From: FEN-987 sp049521055 | Lineage (GTDB): Archaea; Thermoproteota; Bathyarchaeia; 40CM-2-53-6 | Length of the DNA stretch: 64,000 nt | Assembly (NCBI GenBank): GCA_049521055.1 | Contig: JBEKPE010000004.1 | Location: 1 to 64,000 of the forward strand | Reading direction: 5' to 3' | Shown: piece by piece, positions 8,401 to 17,918 of the stretch | Position numbering within the stretch: position 1 is the first letter of the stretch | How the letters are laid out: the number at the start of each line of letters is the position of its first letter | Notes under the pieces: generated by a model | Seen by the model: only the letters and a program-made list of their open reading frames with translations | Told to the model about the DNA's origin: nothing | Database searches by the model: none | Program-made: the position numbers and the translations under genes

Positions 8401-8618
8401 ACACATATAACAAAACCTTTTTCCGTCAAGCCCCAATCAAGCTAGCGTGCAAGCAGCTCCAAGCAATGAATAAGTTTTCTTTGCTATGTCAACTAGCGTC
8501 GCCGACCTATGCTTCTAAGCCTCGATCCTTCCGCATCTATGCAGCTGGAACGTAGTCCTACACATTTGTCTAAATTAGTTAAAGTCAACTTGACGTTGCC
8601 TTTCAACCAGAGCCCTTA
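8401..8618. other. spacer after the ATPase gene
   Basis: A T-run (CCTTTTTCC at about 8417) shortly after the ATPase stop could terminate transcription. Nothing else is recognisable. Confidence 0.3.
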
Positions 8619-9617
8619 TTGCTTTGCCTGTCCCCCCTAAAGCAAGAGAATTTGTCAAATAGGATAAGATTTGGAGTTACTCTTCCAACATGGGATTATG
8701 ACGTGCCTGATGGAAGTAACCGAGAAGGAGGGAGGCCCGTAAATTACGATGAAATACTCAATATCGCTTTCGTTTCCGAGAAACTGGGGTACTATTCCAT
8801 ACTTGTAGATGACCATCTGACTCGGGGAAAGGGTGGCTTCATATACGAAGGTTGGACGATACTCTCAGCGTTATCTGCAATTACCAGCAAAATCCGACTC
8901 GGAACGATTGTATTATGTAATTCATTCAGATATCCTTCGGTGTTGGCTAAGATGGCCTCCACTTTGGACGTTATCTCGAAAGGCAGACTAGAGTTAGCAA
9001 TGGGGGCCGGATGGATGCAAGAGGAATACGTTCAGTACGGGATACCATTTCCTGTTGCTAGAGAAAGGATTGGTCGACTGAAGGAAGGTGTGGAGATCAT
9101 AAGAAGACTTTGGACTGAGGATTCGTTAACTTACAGAGGAAAATATTACACACTTGAAAATGCGATCTGTGAGCCAAAACCGGTACAGAAGCCTCACCCA
9201 CCGATTTGGATAGGTGGAGGGGGAGAACATCTAACACTCAGAGTGGTTGCGGAGTCAGCTGATGGATGCAACTTCGGGGGATCATTCGAGGAATACAAGC
9301 ACAAGCTGGAAGTGCTGAAGAAACACTGTTCGAAAGCAGGCAAAGATTTTCGTGATTTAGAAAAATCATGGATTGGAAACTTGATAATTTCCTTGGATGA
9401 AAGTGATCTGAAGCAGAAAATGAATATAGTGAAGCCTCAAAACGTGTCCCCTGAAGATTACGCCAACTCAAACATTGTAGGAACTCCCGAGCAATGCATA
9501 GATCGAATCAAAGAATATTCAGACTTTGGCATAACTTATTTTGTATTCAATGGTTTTTCCATGTTAGGTGTAGATGATCTAAAGTTGTTCGCCGAAGAAG
9601 TGATGCATAGTCTGTGA
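8619..9617 (+). CDS. LLM-class (luciferase-like) flavin/F420-dependent oxidoreductase
   Basis: A 332-residue TIM-barrel oxidoreductase of the bacterial-luciferase superfamily. The N-terminal FGVTLPTWDYD, the conserved IRLGTIVLCNSFRYPS strand, LELAMGAGWMQEEY and KPHPPIWIGGGGE are all family hallmarks. Members use F420 or FMN to oxidise alcohols or hydroxylate small molecules. The residues before RIRFGV are poorly conserved, so the true start may be the TTG just before that point. Its place next to the ATPase suggests a step in breakdown of the imported compound; the reaction is unknown. Confidence 0.88.
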   Translation: MLCLSPLKQENLSNRIRFGVTLPTWDYDVPDGSNREGGRPVNYDEILNIAFVSEKLGYYSILVDDHLTRGKGGFIYEGWTILSALSAITSKIRLGTIVLCNSFRYPSVLAKMASTLDVISKGRLELAMGAGWMQEEYVQYGIPFPVARERIGRLKEGVEIIRRLWTEDSLTYRGKYYTLENAICEPKPVQKPHPPIWIGGGGEHLTLRVVAESADGCNFGGSFEEYKHKLEVLKKHCSKAGKDFRDLEKSWIGNLIISLDESDLKQKMNIVKPQNVSPEDYANSNIVGTPEQCIDRIKEYSDFGITYFVFNGFSMLGVDDLKLFAEEVMHSL

Positions 9618-9657
9618 AAACCCTTGATGACAATTGCTGGAGCGAAGTTCGATCAAA

Positions 9658-10635
9658 CTATGCAGCAAGCGGTAGAGGTAGCGTGTAGCTTGGATTCTTT
9701 CCTATCCAGTCAACAAATTCCTTAACTCCCTTATCCAGGCTGTACCGCGGCCTATAGCCCAGTTCCTCTTGCGCCCTCGTTAGGTCCAGCGTGTTTCTAG
9801 GCAGAAACCTTTCCATGGGGGCCCAGATTCCGGGATGCACCTTTATTTGCGAACCTGGTATTGTCTTCATAACTGTATCCGCAAGTTCAGACAATGAGTA
9901 TGATCTGCCACCGCTAATATTGAAAATGTAATGTTTTATGGGCCTAACTGAATAGGCTAAGAATATACCCTCAGCAATGTCTCGTACATAGGTAAGGTCC
10001 AGAGTATTATTGGCTCCAATCATCTCATAGGGCTCGCGAGCGAGAGCCTTCGATATGAAGAACGGAATAGGCGGAATCGCTACTTGCTGATTCGGTCCGT
10101 AGATACATGAACCGCGTATAACTACAGCATCCAAATTATGCGCATCATGGTATTTAGTTGTCAACAACTCAAGCATATACTTGTGCACGGCGTAAGTAAC
10201 AGATGAACCTGAACCCCATGACGAAAATGATTCATCCTCTTTTATCGGCTTAAGGTCCGGAGAAAATTTCGCACCGTAGACTGAAGCAGAACTCATGGAA
10301 ACAACTTTTAGATTTTTTAACCTAGCTGCTTCTAGAACGGTCGCCGTCCCGTCAACGTCCACCTTAAAGCTCCAATCTGGGAACTGATTCAGATCCTTCA
10401 ACCAGGCGGCCGTGTGGATTATGCCCTCGACATTGAACTTTTCTATAAGGTCCAATATCCGGGATAGATCTCTAATGTCTCCAAATTCGAGCCTCACTTT
10501 ACTAGAGACTTCATTCAGGAAATCAACTTTACGGGGCGCGATGTCGTAACAAATAACACTGTAACCTTCGTCAACAAACTTTCTTGCTGTACTAGCCCCT
10601 ACTTCGCCGGTTCCACCTGTCACTAGGACAGACAT
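9658..10635 (-). CDS. NAD-dependent epimerase/dehydratase (extended SDR)
   Basis: A 325-residue extended short-chain dehydrogenase. The NAD motif GGTGEVGAS is at residues 7-15. The catalytic Ser-Tyr-Lys set is visible as SSAS and Y-x-x-x-K (VTYAVHKYML, around 170-180). Such proteins act on nucleotide sugars or on sugar acids and lactones, as in uronate dehydrogenase. It follows the flavoprotein gene by 33 bases on the same strand, so it is probably the last gene of that transcript. Confidence 0.87.
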   Translation of the reverse strand: MSVLVTGGTGEVGASTARKFVDEGYSVICYDIAPRKVDFLNEVSSKVRLEFGDIRDLSRILDLIEKFNVEGIIHTAAWLKDLNQFPDWSFKVDVDGTATVLEAARLKNLKVVSMSSASVYGAKFSPDLKPIKEDESFSSWGSGSSVTYAVHKYMLELLTTKYHDAHNLDAVVIRGSCIYGPNQQVAIPPIPFFISKALAREPYEMIGANNTLDLTYVRDIAEGIFLAYSVRPIKHYIFNISGGRSYSLSELADTVMKTIPGSQIKVHPGIWAPMERFLPRNTLDLTRAQEELGYRPRYSLDKGVKEFVDWIGKNPSYTLPLPLAA

Positions 10636-10668
10636 ATGATCCTCACCACCAATTACCCTACCTATTTG

Positions 10669-12375
10669 TTATTCAAGGAGGCTTGAATACGCTTTTATTT
10701 CTTCTCCCTCTTGCCTGATTATAATGCTCTTCATTTGGTCTTGGTCATCCCTGCTAGGATAATCATCGCGATAATGACTCCCTCTACTTTCCCGTCTGAG
10801 CAAAGCTGCAGTGGTCAAGATTTGCCCCACATCCAGCATGTTCCGGATCTCTAGTGCATGAACCAGTTCTCCCTCATTTTGTATACAAAGATCAAGTAAA
10901 TGATGCTTCATGATACGTTCCAATTCCATCTTACATTCATTCAGGCCTCTTTCGTTTCGGACGACCAAAACATTTCTCCACATGACTTCCTGTATCGCTT
11001 TTTCTGTTTTTGTGACGTCTATTCCTGCTTTAGCTTCTCTAATTCTTGCAAGCCGTTCGTATTCTTCGCTACCATCTGCGGTTATCTGATCATTGATGGT
11101 CAGTGCTCTCTTTGCAGCAAATTCTCCAGCTCTTGCCCCAAACACCTGGCAATTTGCTAACATGTTTCCTCCAAGCCTATCAGCTCCATGCATCCCTCCC
11201 GTGACTTCGCCTGCCGCGTACAGACCCGGCAACGTAGTTTCAGCTTTCTCGTTAATCCTAATTCCGCCGTTGAAAGCATGAGCAAAGAGGGCCACCTCGA
11301 GCAAATCGGTCATCGGATCAATACCGCGCGTGCGGAGCCATTCCAGCCACAACTGATGGCGCTCGCGCATTTTAGATTCAGCGATGTTTCTGAGATCCAC
11401 GTATACGCCTCCATTTCTTGTACCTCGGCCTTCCTTTATTTCATTAAACATCGCTATGTCAATGTACTTCGATTCGTCACTGGTACTGAACGGCCAATGC
11501 AAGGCCCTCAAGCTAAGACACCTATTCAGGTTTACATCACGGGGCATATACTTCTCGAGAAAGCTTTCACCATCTACATTATACACACGTGGACGTAATG
11601 GCCAAACCTGATTTGTGAATAAAAGTGGGCGAGTTTCATCGGAGCGAACTATGCCCATTCCTATTTGAAGAAACTCCATGTTTACCAACTCCACACCTGC
11701 TCTAAAGGCGATTGCATAACCATCCCCTGTTATGCTTGGAGGATCAAAATTCAATCGATACAACATTCCAGCCCCACCAGTTGCCAATATAGTCGACTTC
11801 GCAATGAAGACGATGAAGTCGCCTTTTTTGCTGATTCCCGTCGCCCCAGCACAAGCATTATTTTGAGTCAGAAGGTTCGTTATCATCACATTTTCCATGA
11901 CTTCGATGTCTCTTCGTTCAATTTCCTTCTTGAGCACGCTAAGAATAGAGTTTCCGTGATTCTTGGTCTCGCACATCCTAGGACGAGAACTGAAGCATCC
12001 CAATCGTTGAGCATATTTACCGTCCGACTTCTCGAACCTTGCACCCCATTTTTCCAGATCAAGGAGTCTTCTAGGGGCTTCATAGGCTACAATCCTAGCA
12101 AGCCTTTTGTCACACATTCCCAATCCCGCTTGCACAATGTCGGAGAAGTGCACAGCAGGATTGTCCATTGGGTCCGCATGTCCAAAAGCTGCCTGATATC
12201 CCCCAGCGTGAGAAACCGCAAAACTGGTTGCGCTGCTTTCGCTCCCACCAAAATGTCCTTTGGTGACCATTAACACATGAGCACCTCGTTCGTCTGCCTC
12301 TATGGCAGCCCTAGCCCCGGCTCCACCGCCTCCAATCACTAAGACATCTGCTTTGATGACGCTTCCACTACTCAT
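10669..12375 (-). CDS. FAD-dependent flavoprotein of the succinate dehydrogenase/fumarate reductase family
   Basis: A 568-residue flavoprotein. FAD binding is at the N-terminus (VLVIGGGGAGARAAIEADER). The active-site region includes HGADRLGGNMLANC, matching the H-G-x-x-R-L-G-G motif of SdhA, FrdA, AprA and NadB. A C-terminal helical domain carries the SDH-type REDYPSRDD-like segment. No iron-sulfur or membrane subunit lies nearby, so it may work with a soluble carrier. It sits between the DapA-like gene (33 bases upstream) and the epimerase. A role as an oxidase or dehydrogenase of a carboxylate intermediate is inferred from context. Confidence 0.88.
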   Translation of the reverse strand: MSSGSVIKADVLVIGGGGAGARAAIEADERGAHVLMVTKGHFGGSESSATSFAVSHAGGYQAAFGHADPMDNPAVHFSDIVQAGLGMCDKRLARIVAYEAPRRLLDLEKWGARFEKSDGKYAQRLGCFSSRPRMCETKNHGNSILSVLKKEIERRDIEVMENVMITNLLTQNNACAGATGISKKGDFIVFIAKSTILATGGAGMLYRLNFDPPSITGDGYAIAFRAGVELVNMEFLQIGMGIVRSDETRPLLFTNQVWPLRPRVYNVDGESFLEKYMPRDVNLNRCLSLRALHWPFSTSDESKYIDIAMFNEIKEGRGTRNGGVYVDLRNIAESKMRERHQLWLEWLRTRGIDPMTDLLEVALFAHAFNGGIRINEKAETTLPGLYAAGEVTGGMHGADRLGGNMLANCQVFGARAGEFAAKRALTINDQITADGSEEYERLARIREAKAGIDVTKTEKAIQEVMWRNVLVVRNERGLNECKMELERIMKHHLLDLCIQNEGELVHALEIRNMLDVGQILTTAALLRRESRGSHYRDDYPSRDDQDQMKSIIIRQEGEEIKAYSSLLE

Positions 12376-12408
12376 TTGCGTGCCCCACAGAGAAGGCTTG
12401 AATGAGGA

Positions 12409-13323
12409 CTAGTTTACAAGCGCTAGATGTTTCAGAGTTCTCCTTACTTGCGCCCTACGAATATCATCAATTCCGATTAGCGGGTTCCTTACTGTGCTAG
12501 TTGAAATCACTCCCAACATAACCAGAGCCTCTTTGCAACATGGAATGTAATTTGGCTCGCAAAGCGCGACGTTGATGAAAGGCAATATCTTATAGAAGAC
12601 ATCCCATGCTTCATCGATCCGCCCTTGCATGAATTTTTCGTATAAATCCACAAAATGACCCGGCAGAACCGCCGGTGCTGCCACCGTAAAACCCGCGGCT
12701 CCTCTCTCCAAGAACTGCATTGCAAGAACTTCCTCTCCACAGAAGATCGTTAACTTGTCACCGGCGAGCTTCCGCACATCAGCGACCTTTAGAGGATCTG
12801 AAAGACTTATTTTGAGGTATTCCACGTATTTTTCTTTGAACAATCTCGCTATAGTGGAGGCCTCCAGGGTTACTCCGGTAGCAGTCGGGTTATCGTATAG
12901 AATAATCGGTATCTTTACTGACTGCGCAATTTTGCCAAAGAAACCCAATAATTCTTCCTCTCCCACTCGACTAAATCCACCTTTGAAATAATACGGAGCG
13001 CTGATCAACAAGGCAGCTGCTCCCGCTTTCTCTGCATGAGTAGCAATATCAATCGCCACCTTTGGACTCGTATGACTTGCGCATCCGATCACTGGAACTT
13101 TTCCCTTAACACGGTCAATTACAATCTCGAGTCCTCTTTTTCGCTCTTCGGTACTAAGCGACGGAGACTCACTCGAGCTTCCGCCATACAAGACCCCATG
13201 TACACGATTTGTTAGCAGGAAATCCGTATGTTTTTCCAGGCTTTGCACATCGACTTCTTCAGTGGCGTTGAACGGCGTCAACATAATCGGTATGACGCCG
13301 TGAAGTTTTCCTGTTTTGTTCAT
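12409..13323 (-). CDS. DapA/NAL family lyase (dihydrodipicolinate synthase-like)
   Basis: A 304-residue class I aldolase-fold lyase. The Schiff-base Lys is K171 in EYLKISLSD, the catalytic Tyr is Y143 in ILYDNP, and the carboxylate-binding loop is GGSSSES (47-53) in place of GTTGES. The family includes KDG aldolases, 5-keto-4-deoxyglucarate dehydratase, N-acetylneuraminate lyase and the hydroxyproline-pathway deaminase. The altered loop argues against a true DapA. Next to an importer, aconitase X and a flavoprotein, a catabolic role on a 2-keto acid is likely. The substrate is not predictable from sequence. Confidence 0.9.
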   Translation of the reverse strand: MNKTGKLHGVIPIMLTPFNATEEVDVQSLEKHTDFLLTNRVHGVLYGGSSSESPSLSTEERKRGLEIVIDRVKGKVPVIGCASHTSPKVAIDIATHAEKAGAAALLISAPYYFKGGFSRVGEEELLGFFGKIAQSVKIPIILYDNPTATGVTLEASTIARLFKEKYVEYLKISLSDPLKVADVRKLAGDKLTIFCGEEVLAMQFLERGAAGFTVAAPAVLPGHFVDLYEKFMQGRIDEAWDVFYKILPFINVALCEPNYIPCCKEALVMLGVISTSTVRNPLIGIDDIRRAQVRRTLKHLALVN

Positions 13324-13379
13324 GTTAACGCCAGCCCTAACTAATTGGCGAATCTGTTAGTTAACGCGAGTCTTTTTGA

Positions 13380-14738
13380 TCAGGTTTGCGTTGTGGTGGT
13401 GGAGGTCGATTCTCCTTCAATTAGTGCTGCGGCGAATTGGTTAGCCATTTGTTGTGCTGTAATCTGCCCTGCCAGCGCCTCATCAAAGAGGGTTACTCCA
13501 GTTGTGCCTGCAATTCCTCCCCATGACGGGTACGGACTAATGTTGTACGGAACTAGCCCAAGGAATGATGAGGAATAAGCGAACGCGGCCATGTGGAGAT
13601 CGGCAGAAAACACTGGAAGAGCGGCAACACTCTCGCGCGGTGGAACCTGAACGATCTTTTGGTTCCATAGACTCATAGCCCAATCCGACGCCATGAATTG
13701 AATGAGCTTCCATGCTGCATCCTGGTGCGTACTGCCGCTCATAAGGCCAAGGAGGTATTCGCCCATGTACGAGACTCTCTTCCCTGTTGGCCCTATGGGA
13801 ATAGGTGCCGTGCCCCATGTAGGATTAGTCGCGGTCCCATTACCCGGATTATAGCCATTCTGATCTTGTACCCCGGCGCAATTGTGAATGTACATCGACG
13901 TTACCCCTCTGCCAAAGTCTGCGCTCATCTGTGCCCAACCGTCGCTTGGGGCACTTGGTGGACATACTTTGTACTTAGTGCACAAGTCAACGTACCATTG
14001 TAATCCTTGGACTGCTTGCGTGCTGTTGACTACGACTTGACCACTCGAATTTACAACATCGCCCCCGAAAGCATACATAAAGGTCGTAGCATACTCGACG
14101 GAACCCGCGCCAGAGCCTCTCATTCCGAAACCATATTGTTGCGTCCCGTTCACTACGCGGGTTAAAGCCAACGCGTCCCGTAGGAAGTCATCAGTTGTCC
14201 AGTTACCATTTGGCAGCGGAAGTCCAAGCTCCTTGAATCGATCAATTCTATAGTAAACGCCATCGTTATACATCGTAAATGGGACACCCACTATCTTTCC
14301 ATCCCTAGTAGCCGGTTCGAGAGCGATATGATTGAAATCATTGAAAACTGTTATTCGCTGCGTTAAGTCCGATAAGGCACCCATGCCGTAAAGCGTTCCA
14401 ACTAAGTAATCAGGCATAAAGAATACGTCTGGAACAGTACCGGACGTAACAGCTTGTATTATCTTCGTACTTTCGAGGGTCTGAGGATAGGACACTAGGT
14501 TTACTTGGATGCCTGGGTTCTGCGCGGTAAAATTGTTGAATATCTCTTGAAACGTGTTAACCCTTAGCTGATCATAGAGGGTCCAGAAAGTTAGCGTAAC
14601 AAGCGGTTGTGAAGTACTCTCTGTGACACTAGTTGTCGGTCCTGATTGTGAAGTGTTCTGTTGGACATACCATGCAACAGCACCCACCATCAGAGCAACG
14701 ATCACGACTGCGGCGATTATCTTGACTTTATTATCCAT
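13380..14738 (-). CDS. extracellular solute-binding protein, family 1 (sugar-type ABC)
   Basis: A 452-residue lipid- or helix-anchored binding protein. A hydrophobic N-terminal helix (AAVVIVALMVGAVAWYV) is followed by a Ser/Thr/Gln-rich linker, as in archaeal surface-tethered binding proteins. The mature domain begins with VTLTFWTLYDQ and contains NPGIQVNLVSYPQ and PDVFFMPDYL, all typical of MalE/UgpB-like proteins. It would capture a carbohydrate-like or polar compound outside the cell and deliver it to the permeases encoded at 17063-18806. It is first in the minus-strand run that continues to DapA, flavoprotein and epimerase. Confidence 0.92.
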   Translation of the reverse strand: MDNKVKIIAAVVIVALMVGAVAWYVQQNTSQSGPTTSVTESTSQPLVTLTFWTLYDQLRVNTFQEIFNNFTAQNPGIQVNLVSYPQTLESTKIIQAVTSGTVPDVFFMPDYLVGTLYGMGALSDLTQRITVFNDFNHIALEPATRDGKIVGVPFTMYNDGVYYRIDRFKELGLPLPNGNWTTDDFLRDALALTRVVNGTQQYGFGMRGSGAGSVEYATTFMYAFGGDVVNSSGQVVVNSTQAVQGLQWYVDLCTKYKVCPPSAPSDGWAQMSADFGRGVTSMYIHNCAGVQDQNGYNPGNGTATNPTWGTAPIPIGPTGKRVSYMGEYLLGLMSGSTHQDAAWKLIQFMASDWAMSLWNQKIVQVPPRESVAALPVFSADLHMAAFAYSSSFLGLVPYNISPYPSWGGIAGTTGVTLFDEALAGQITAQQMANQFAAALIEGESTSTTTTQT

Positions 14739-14765
14739 TAAAAATCGAGCCGTAACCGACTCAAA

Positions 14766-14777
14766 CGTATTTAAACG
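14766..14777 (-). promoter_or_regulatory. TATA box for the binding-protein operon
   Basis: On the minus strand the sequence reads CGTTTAAATACG, about 30 bases upstream of the ATG at 14738. The placement implies a nearly leaderless transcript starting the solute-binding protein, DapA-like, flavoprotein and epimerase genes. Confidence 0.5.
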
Positions 14778-14963
14778 TGGTTCGTGGATTCACCCTTTGA
14801 AAAAGTCCGATGGATACGGCTGAGAAGAGACCTGGGTAATACCATTGAAGACCAGATGAAATAACTGCTTAATCCACTCCCATCGTTTGCTAATACTGTA
14901 TTTACGGTGTCGGTAACGGGTCTCAATTTCAACGATTTTCATCCTTGGAAGAGTACAGCCATT

Positions 14964-15419
14964 CTAACCTGCAGTTTTCCTAATCTTGGTGACAATTTTG
15001 ATAATTCCCAGATTTCCATCTACGTAGACGTGATCGCCAGTCATTGTTTCCTTAAAGATTTCCGCATCTACGTTATCGACTAGCGGGATCTGCACATTGT
15101 AGAATTTCTTAGCGAGAACGGGCCCGGCCACAAGTACGGGATCAGAGTTCATAGCAACAATTGCAGCGGGGCCTCGTTTGTTTCTCACTGCTTCGAGAAA
15201 GATCCCTGATCCTCCAGTAGATCCTCTGAAGTTGCGAATAATGAGGACTTTGTTGGTTATGTTCATGCCTTTGATTTTTTGTCTTGCATCCTGCACATCT
15301 CCTGATATAGGGTCAATGTCACCCACTAATCCCAAAGCCTGGTCAAACACTAATGCTTCGCCCTCGGCGATACCGCCAATCAATGCTCTTCCCCTAAAGG
15401 TCTTGTAAGGCACGCTCAC
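14964..15419 (-). CDS. aconitase X swivel-domain (small) subunit
   Basis: A 151-residue protein of the DUF126/aconitase X swivel family. It has the expected opening (RALIGGIAEGEALVFD), the aspartate-glycine segment GDIDPISGDVQD and the serine motif RGSTGGSGIFLEAV. It pairs with the catalytic subunit encoded 7 bases upstream to form a hydro-lyase. Archaeal two-subunit aconitase X is known as phosphomevalonate dehydratase, while fused bacterial forms dehydrate cis-3-hydroxyproline. The motif before DIDP differs from the SFWGG usual in the mevalonate enzymes, and the neighbours are catabolic, so a different substrate is plausible. Confidence 0.88.
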   Translation of the reverse strand: MSVPYKTFRGRALIGGIAEGEALVFDQALGLVGDIDPISGDVQDARQKIKGMNITNKVLIIRNFRGSTGGSGIFLEAVRNKRGPAAIVAMNSDPVLVAGPVLAKKFYNVQIPLVDNVDAEIFKETMTGDHVYVDGNLGIIKIVTKIRKTAG

Positions 15420-15426
15420 AGACCTC

Positions 15427-16662
15427 TTATTCCACTCTCCCAGTTATTGCCGCTTTGATGCATTCGCTTGTACTCGCATAAATGACGTTCGTCTTGCATG
15501 ACATCGGCGAATAATGCGCCATCTTTGCAGAGTTAGTTACCATGGTTTTGAATCCGCATAGGTACGTAGGAATAGTTAAGCAGCAACTATCAGTCATTAT
15601 CTTCACACCTGACTCTCTCAGTATGCTGGCATAGCCCATCTTCTCTGCCAGGGCGTTCACGATCCTATTCGTGCTAACCCAAAATTTCACGCCGTCGTGA
15701 ACTTTCTCGCCCTTCAATAAAGCAGCCAGTTCACCTATTTCACTTATTGTGCTGTGAGGGCAACCTATGTTAACGAAATCTATATCGCATCCTCCTATGA
15801 TGGTTGAGAGTTTCTCCTTTGTATCTTTCAAATCCTCTGGCCCCAACTCCAACTTGTCCTCAGGCTCTTCTTCGCCGAAAGCTTCCTGTAAGGTTCTGGC
15901 TTCCGGCGTCACTCCGACAACATGGTATAATGCTGCCGCACCAGAAGAGGCCATTGCAGCGCCGAACGACACCAACTGGCTATTCTTTACACTCTTAGGA
16001 ATTCCTTGGATGACTGGTATTCCCTTGATTACGTCTTCTCCGATTCTGTATCCTAACAGCGGATAATCTTCATCAGACAATTGCTTGAACCCTTTAACAT
16101 TGACCAGCACATTGCCACGTCTATTTTCAGCTAGATGAAGGCCAAATTCTGGAACTAGTCCAACGATTGCAGCGCACAAGTCCACATAACTGGCGTATCT
16201 ATTTGTTCTAGCGCCTATTACTGAGTTCGCATATATTACACAGTTTGACTCGGCCCAAGCAATTTGTTGACCAAACCTTGGAACATTAATGTGATAATAG
16301 GGGGTGCAGGTCCATATGGGAATGGCCCCGATCTTTTCCAACGCTCTCGCCAATCTCAACTGTTTATCTGCCCAACTGTCAGGCACACCAAACTCAGTCC
16401 AGTGGTCGAGTGGACTCGCTCCTGTGACTATACTCGTTGGAATTCTTACGCTCGCGCCCTCTTCTGCAAGTTTTTCACAAATTTCGACTCCTGCATCGTA
16501 CGTCAAACGATAAGATCCGCATACAATATTGGCACTTTCAACCTTAATCATCTTATTCGCATTATAAGCTACTCCAAGATCAACCAGGATCTCCATCGCA
16601 AGCCTAGTTGCTTCTCCATACTTCCCCTTTAACATCATTTCTTCTTCGTTATTTAGATACAA
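15427..16662 (-). CDS. aconitase X catalytic (large) subunit
   Basis: A 411-residue DUF521/aconitase X catalytic subunit, normal length for the family. The start MYLNNEEE (TTG codon) matches family N-termini. Likely iron-sulfur and active-site motifs are the GCPHSTISEI segment, TDSCCLTIP and TNSAKMAHYSP with a further cysteine shortly after. The enzyme removes water from a hydroxy acid using an Fe-S cluster. It is translated just before the small subunit. Placement in a transporter island rather than beside mevalonate genes makes a catabolic dehydratase more likely than isoprenoid synthesis; this is inference. Confidence 0.9.
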   Translation of the reverse strand: MYLNNEEEMMLKGKYGEATRLAMEILVDLGVAYNANKMIKVESANIVCGSYRLTYDAGVEICEKLAEEGASVRIPTSIVTGASPLDHWTEFGVPDSWADKQLRLARALEKIGAIPIWTCTPYYHINVPRFGQQIAWAESNCVIYANSVIGARTNRYASYVDLCAAIVGLVPEFGLHLAENRRGNVLVNVKGFKQLSDEDYPLLGYRIGEDVIKGIPVIQGIPKSVKNSQLVSFGAAMASSGAAALYHVVGVTPEARTLQEAFGEEEPEDKLELGPEDLKDTKEKLSTIIGGCDIDFVNIGCPHSTISEIGELAALLKGEKVHDGVKFWVSTNRIVNALAEKMGYASILRESGVKIMTDSCCLTIPTYLCGFKTMVTNSAKMAHYSPMSCKTNVIYASTSECIKAAITGRVE

Positions 16663-16801
16663 AGGATCACTACGAAGAGCAATAATGGTTTCGCGTGAAC
16701 ATCTCTCGACCCATTAATAACTTCTTGTCTGCACTTAGCAATCAAAAGATCACGTCCTTAACTTCTTGACGAAGAAAACGAGAGGGCTAACGGTTCAGTA
16801 G

Positions 16802-16930
16802 TTGCTACTCCGCGACACCTTGCCTCAATATTATCAGGCGAAAGGGTGGGATCCAGTCAGAAGCATACCGACAAAGGAAAAACTGAGGGAGTTAGGACTG
16901 GCTGACATAGCGGAAGAGTTCTCGTCTTAA
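16802..16930 (+). pseudogene. C-terminal remnant of aldehyde ferredoxin oxidoreductase
   Basis: Forty-two codons ending in TAA translate to a segment containing LPQYYQAKGWDP and IPTKEKLRELGLADIA. This closely matches the end of tungsten-dependent aldehyde:ferredoxin oxidoreductases. A stop codon lies just before it in frame and no other part of the roughly 600-residue enzyme is present. It is a dead fragment on the opposite strand between the aconitase X and permease genes. The rest of the 16663-17062 gap shows nothing else. Confidence 0.75.
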
Positions 16931-17062
16931 CCACCATATTGCTCACCACGTATTGCCCACATCGCTTCTCAAGGTGCAGTTCAATGTCAAAACCATGCGA
17001 TCCAAGATTGAACTCAATCATGGAGTAATAACTAGGTAACTCTTACCACATCTGGATTATGC

Positions 17063-17914
17063 CTAATGTTTCACGGCTCCTGTGACTAAACCCGAAATTA
17101 GATATTTTTGGAAGAAGGCAAAAAATACTAGGACAGGGATAAGGGAAATCATTGTTGCAGCCGTCAGGATATCCCAACGTACCCCAGTTTGCCCAAACAT
17201 GTAAAGCAATCCTGCCGGTAAAGTCGTCCTGGCTTTGCTGTTGATGAATGAGACGGCAAAGAGCAATTCGCCCCAACTAGATACGAAAGCATATGCAGCA
17301 CTAGCAGCTATTCCAGGAGCGGCGAGAGGTAACACGATCCTGATTAACGCGTCAAATCTCCCGCAACCATCCACCATCGCACTCTCTTCTATTTCGTATG
17401 GAATTGTTTGGAAATATCCCATTAACATCCACACCGTAAACGGGACGGTAAAAGTAAGATATGATAATATCAAGACTTGATAAGTGTTAAGCAATCCAAG
17501 ATAACTCCACTGACTTAAGAGGGGAGTAATCAACAATGCGGAGGGAAACATCTGCGTGGTTAGAAGCAAAAGCGCTACAATGCCGCTCCCCGCGAACTTG
17601 CCTCTCGCAAGGCTATAGCCGGCGAACATAGAAACAAGAATTGTGATGAGAGTAGTTGATAGAGAAACTATAACGCTGTTCATAAGAAATGTGCCAAATG
17701 GTGCCGATGGCTCACTCCATGCCTGTACATAATTGATTAGAGTGGGCTTAATCGGAAGATAAGACGATATAGGATACTCGTAGATTTCAGTATTTGGTTT
17801 CAGTGATGTCAAAAATGTCCATATCAAAGGAAAAGCAAAGAATGCCAGCAGCAATACTAACGTAGGAAGAAGAAGTGCCCATTTGATCGTATTTTCATTG
17901 AGGCGTCGTCGCAC
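17063..17914 (-). CDS. ABC transporter permease, MalG type
   Basis: A 283-residue inner permease with about six membrane helices, beginning with LLPTLVLLLAFFAFPLIW. The EAA loop that docks on the ATPase reads EESAMVDGCGRFDALIRIVLP, and the family signature around VPFTVWMLMGYF is present. It follows the MalF-type permease by 4 bases, so the pair is co-translated. With the binding protein (13380) and the ATPase (7315) it completes a sugar-class importer. Confidence 0.92.
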   Translation of the reverse strand: MRRRLNENTIKWALLLPTLVLLLAFFAFPLIWTFLTSLKPNTEIYEYPISSYLPIKPTLINYVQAWSEPSAPFGTFLMNSVIVSLSTTLITILVSMFAGYSLARGKFAGSGIVALLLLTTQMFPSALLITPLLSQWSYLGLLNTYQVLILSYLTFTVPFTVWMLMGYFQTIPYEIEESAMVDGCGRFDALIRIVLPLAAPGIAASAAYAFVSSWGELLFAVSFINSKARTTLPAGLLYMFGQTGVRWDILTAATMISLIPVLVFFAFFQKYLISGLVTGAVKH

Positions 17915-17918
17915 GAGT

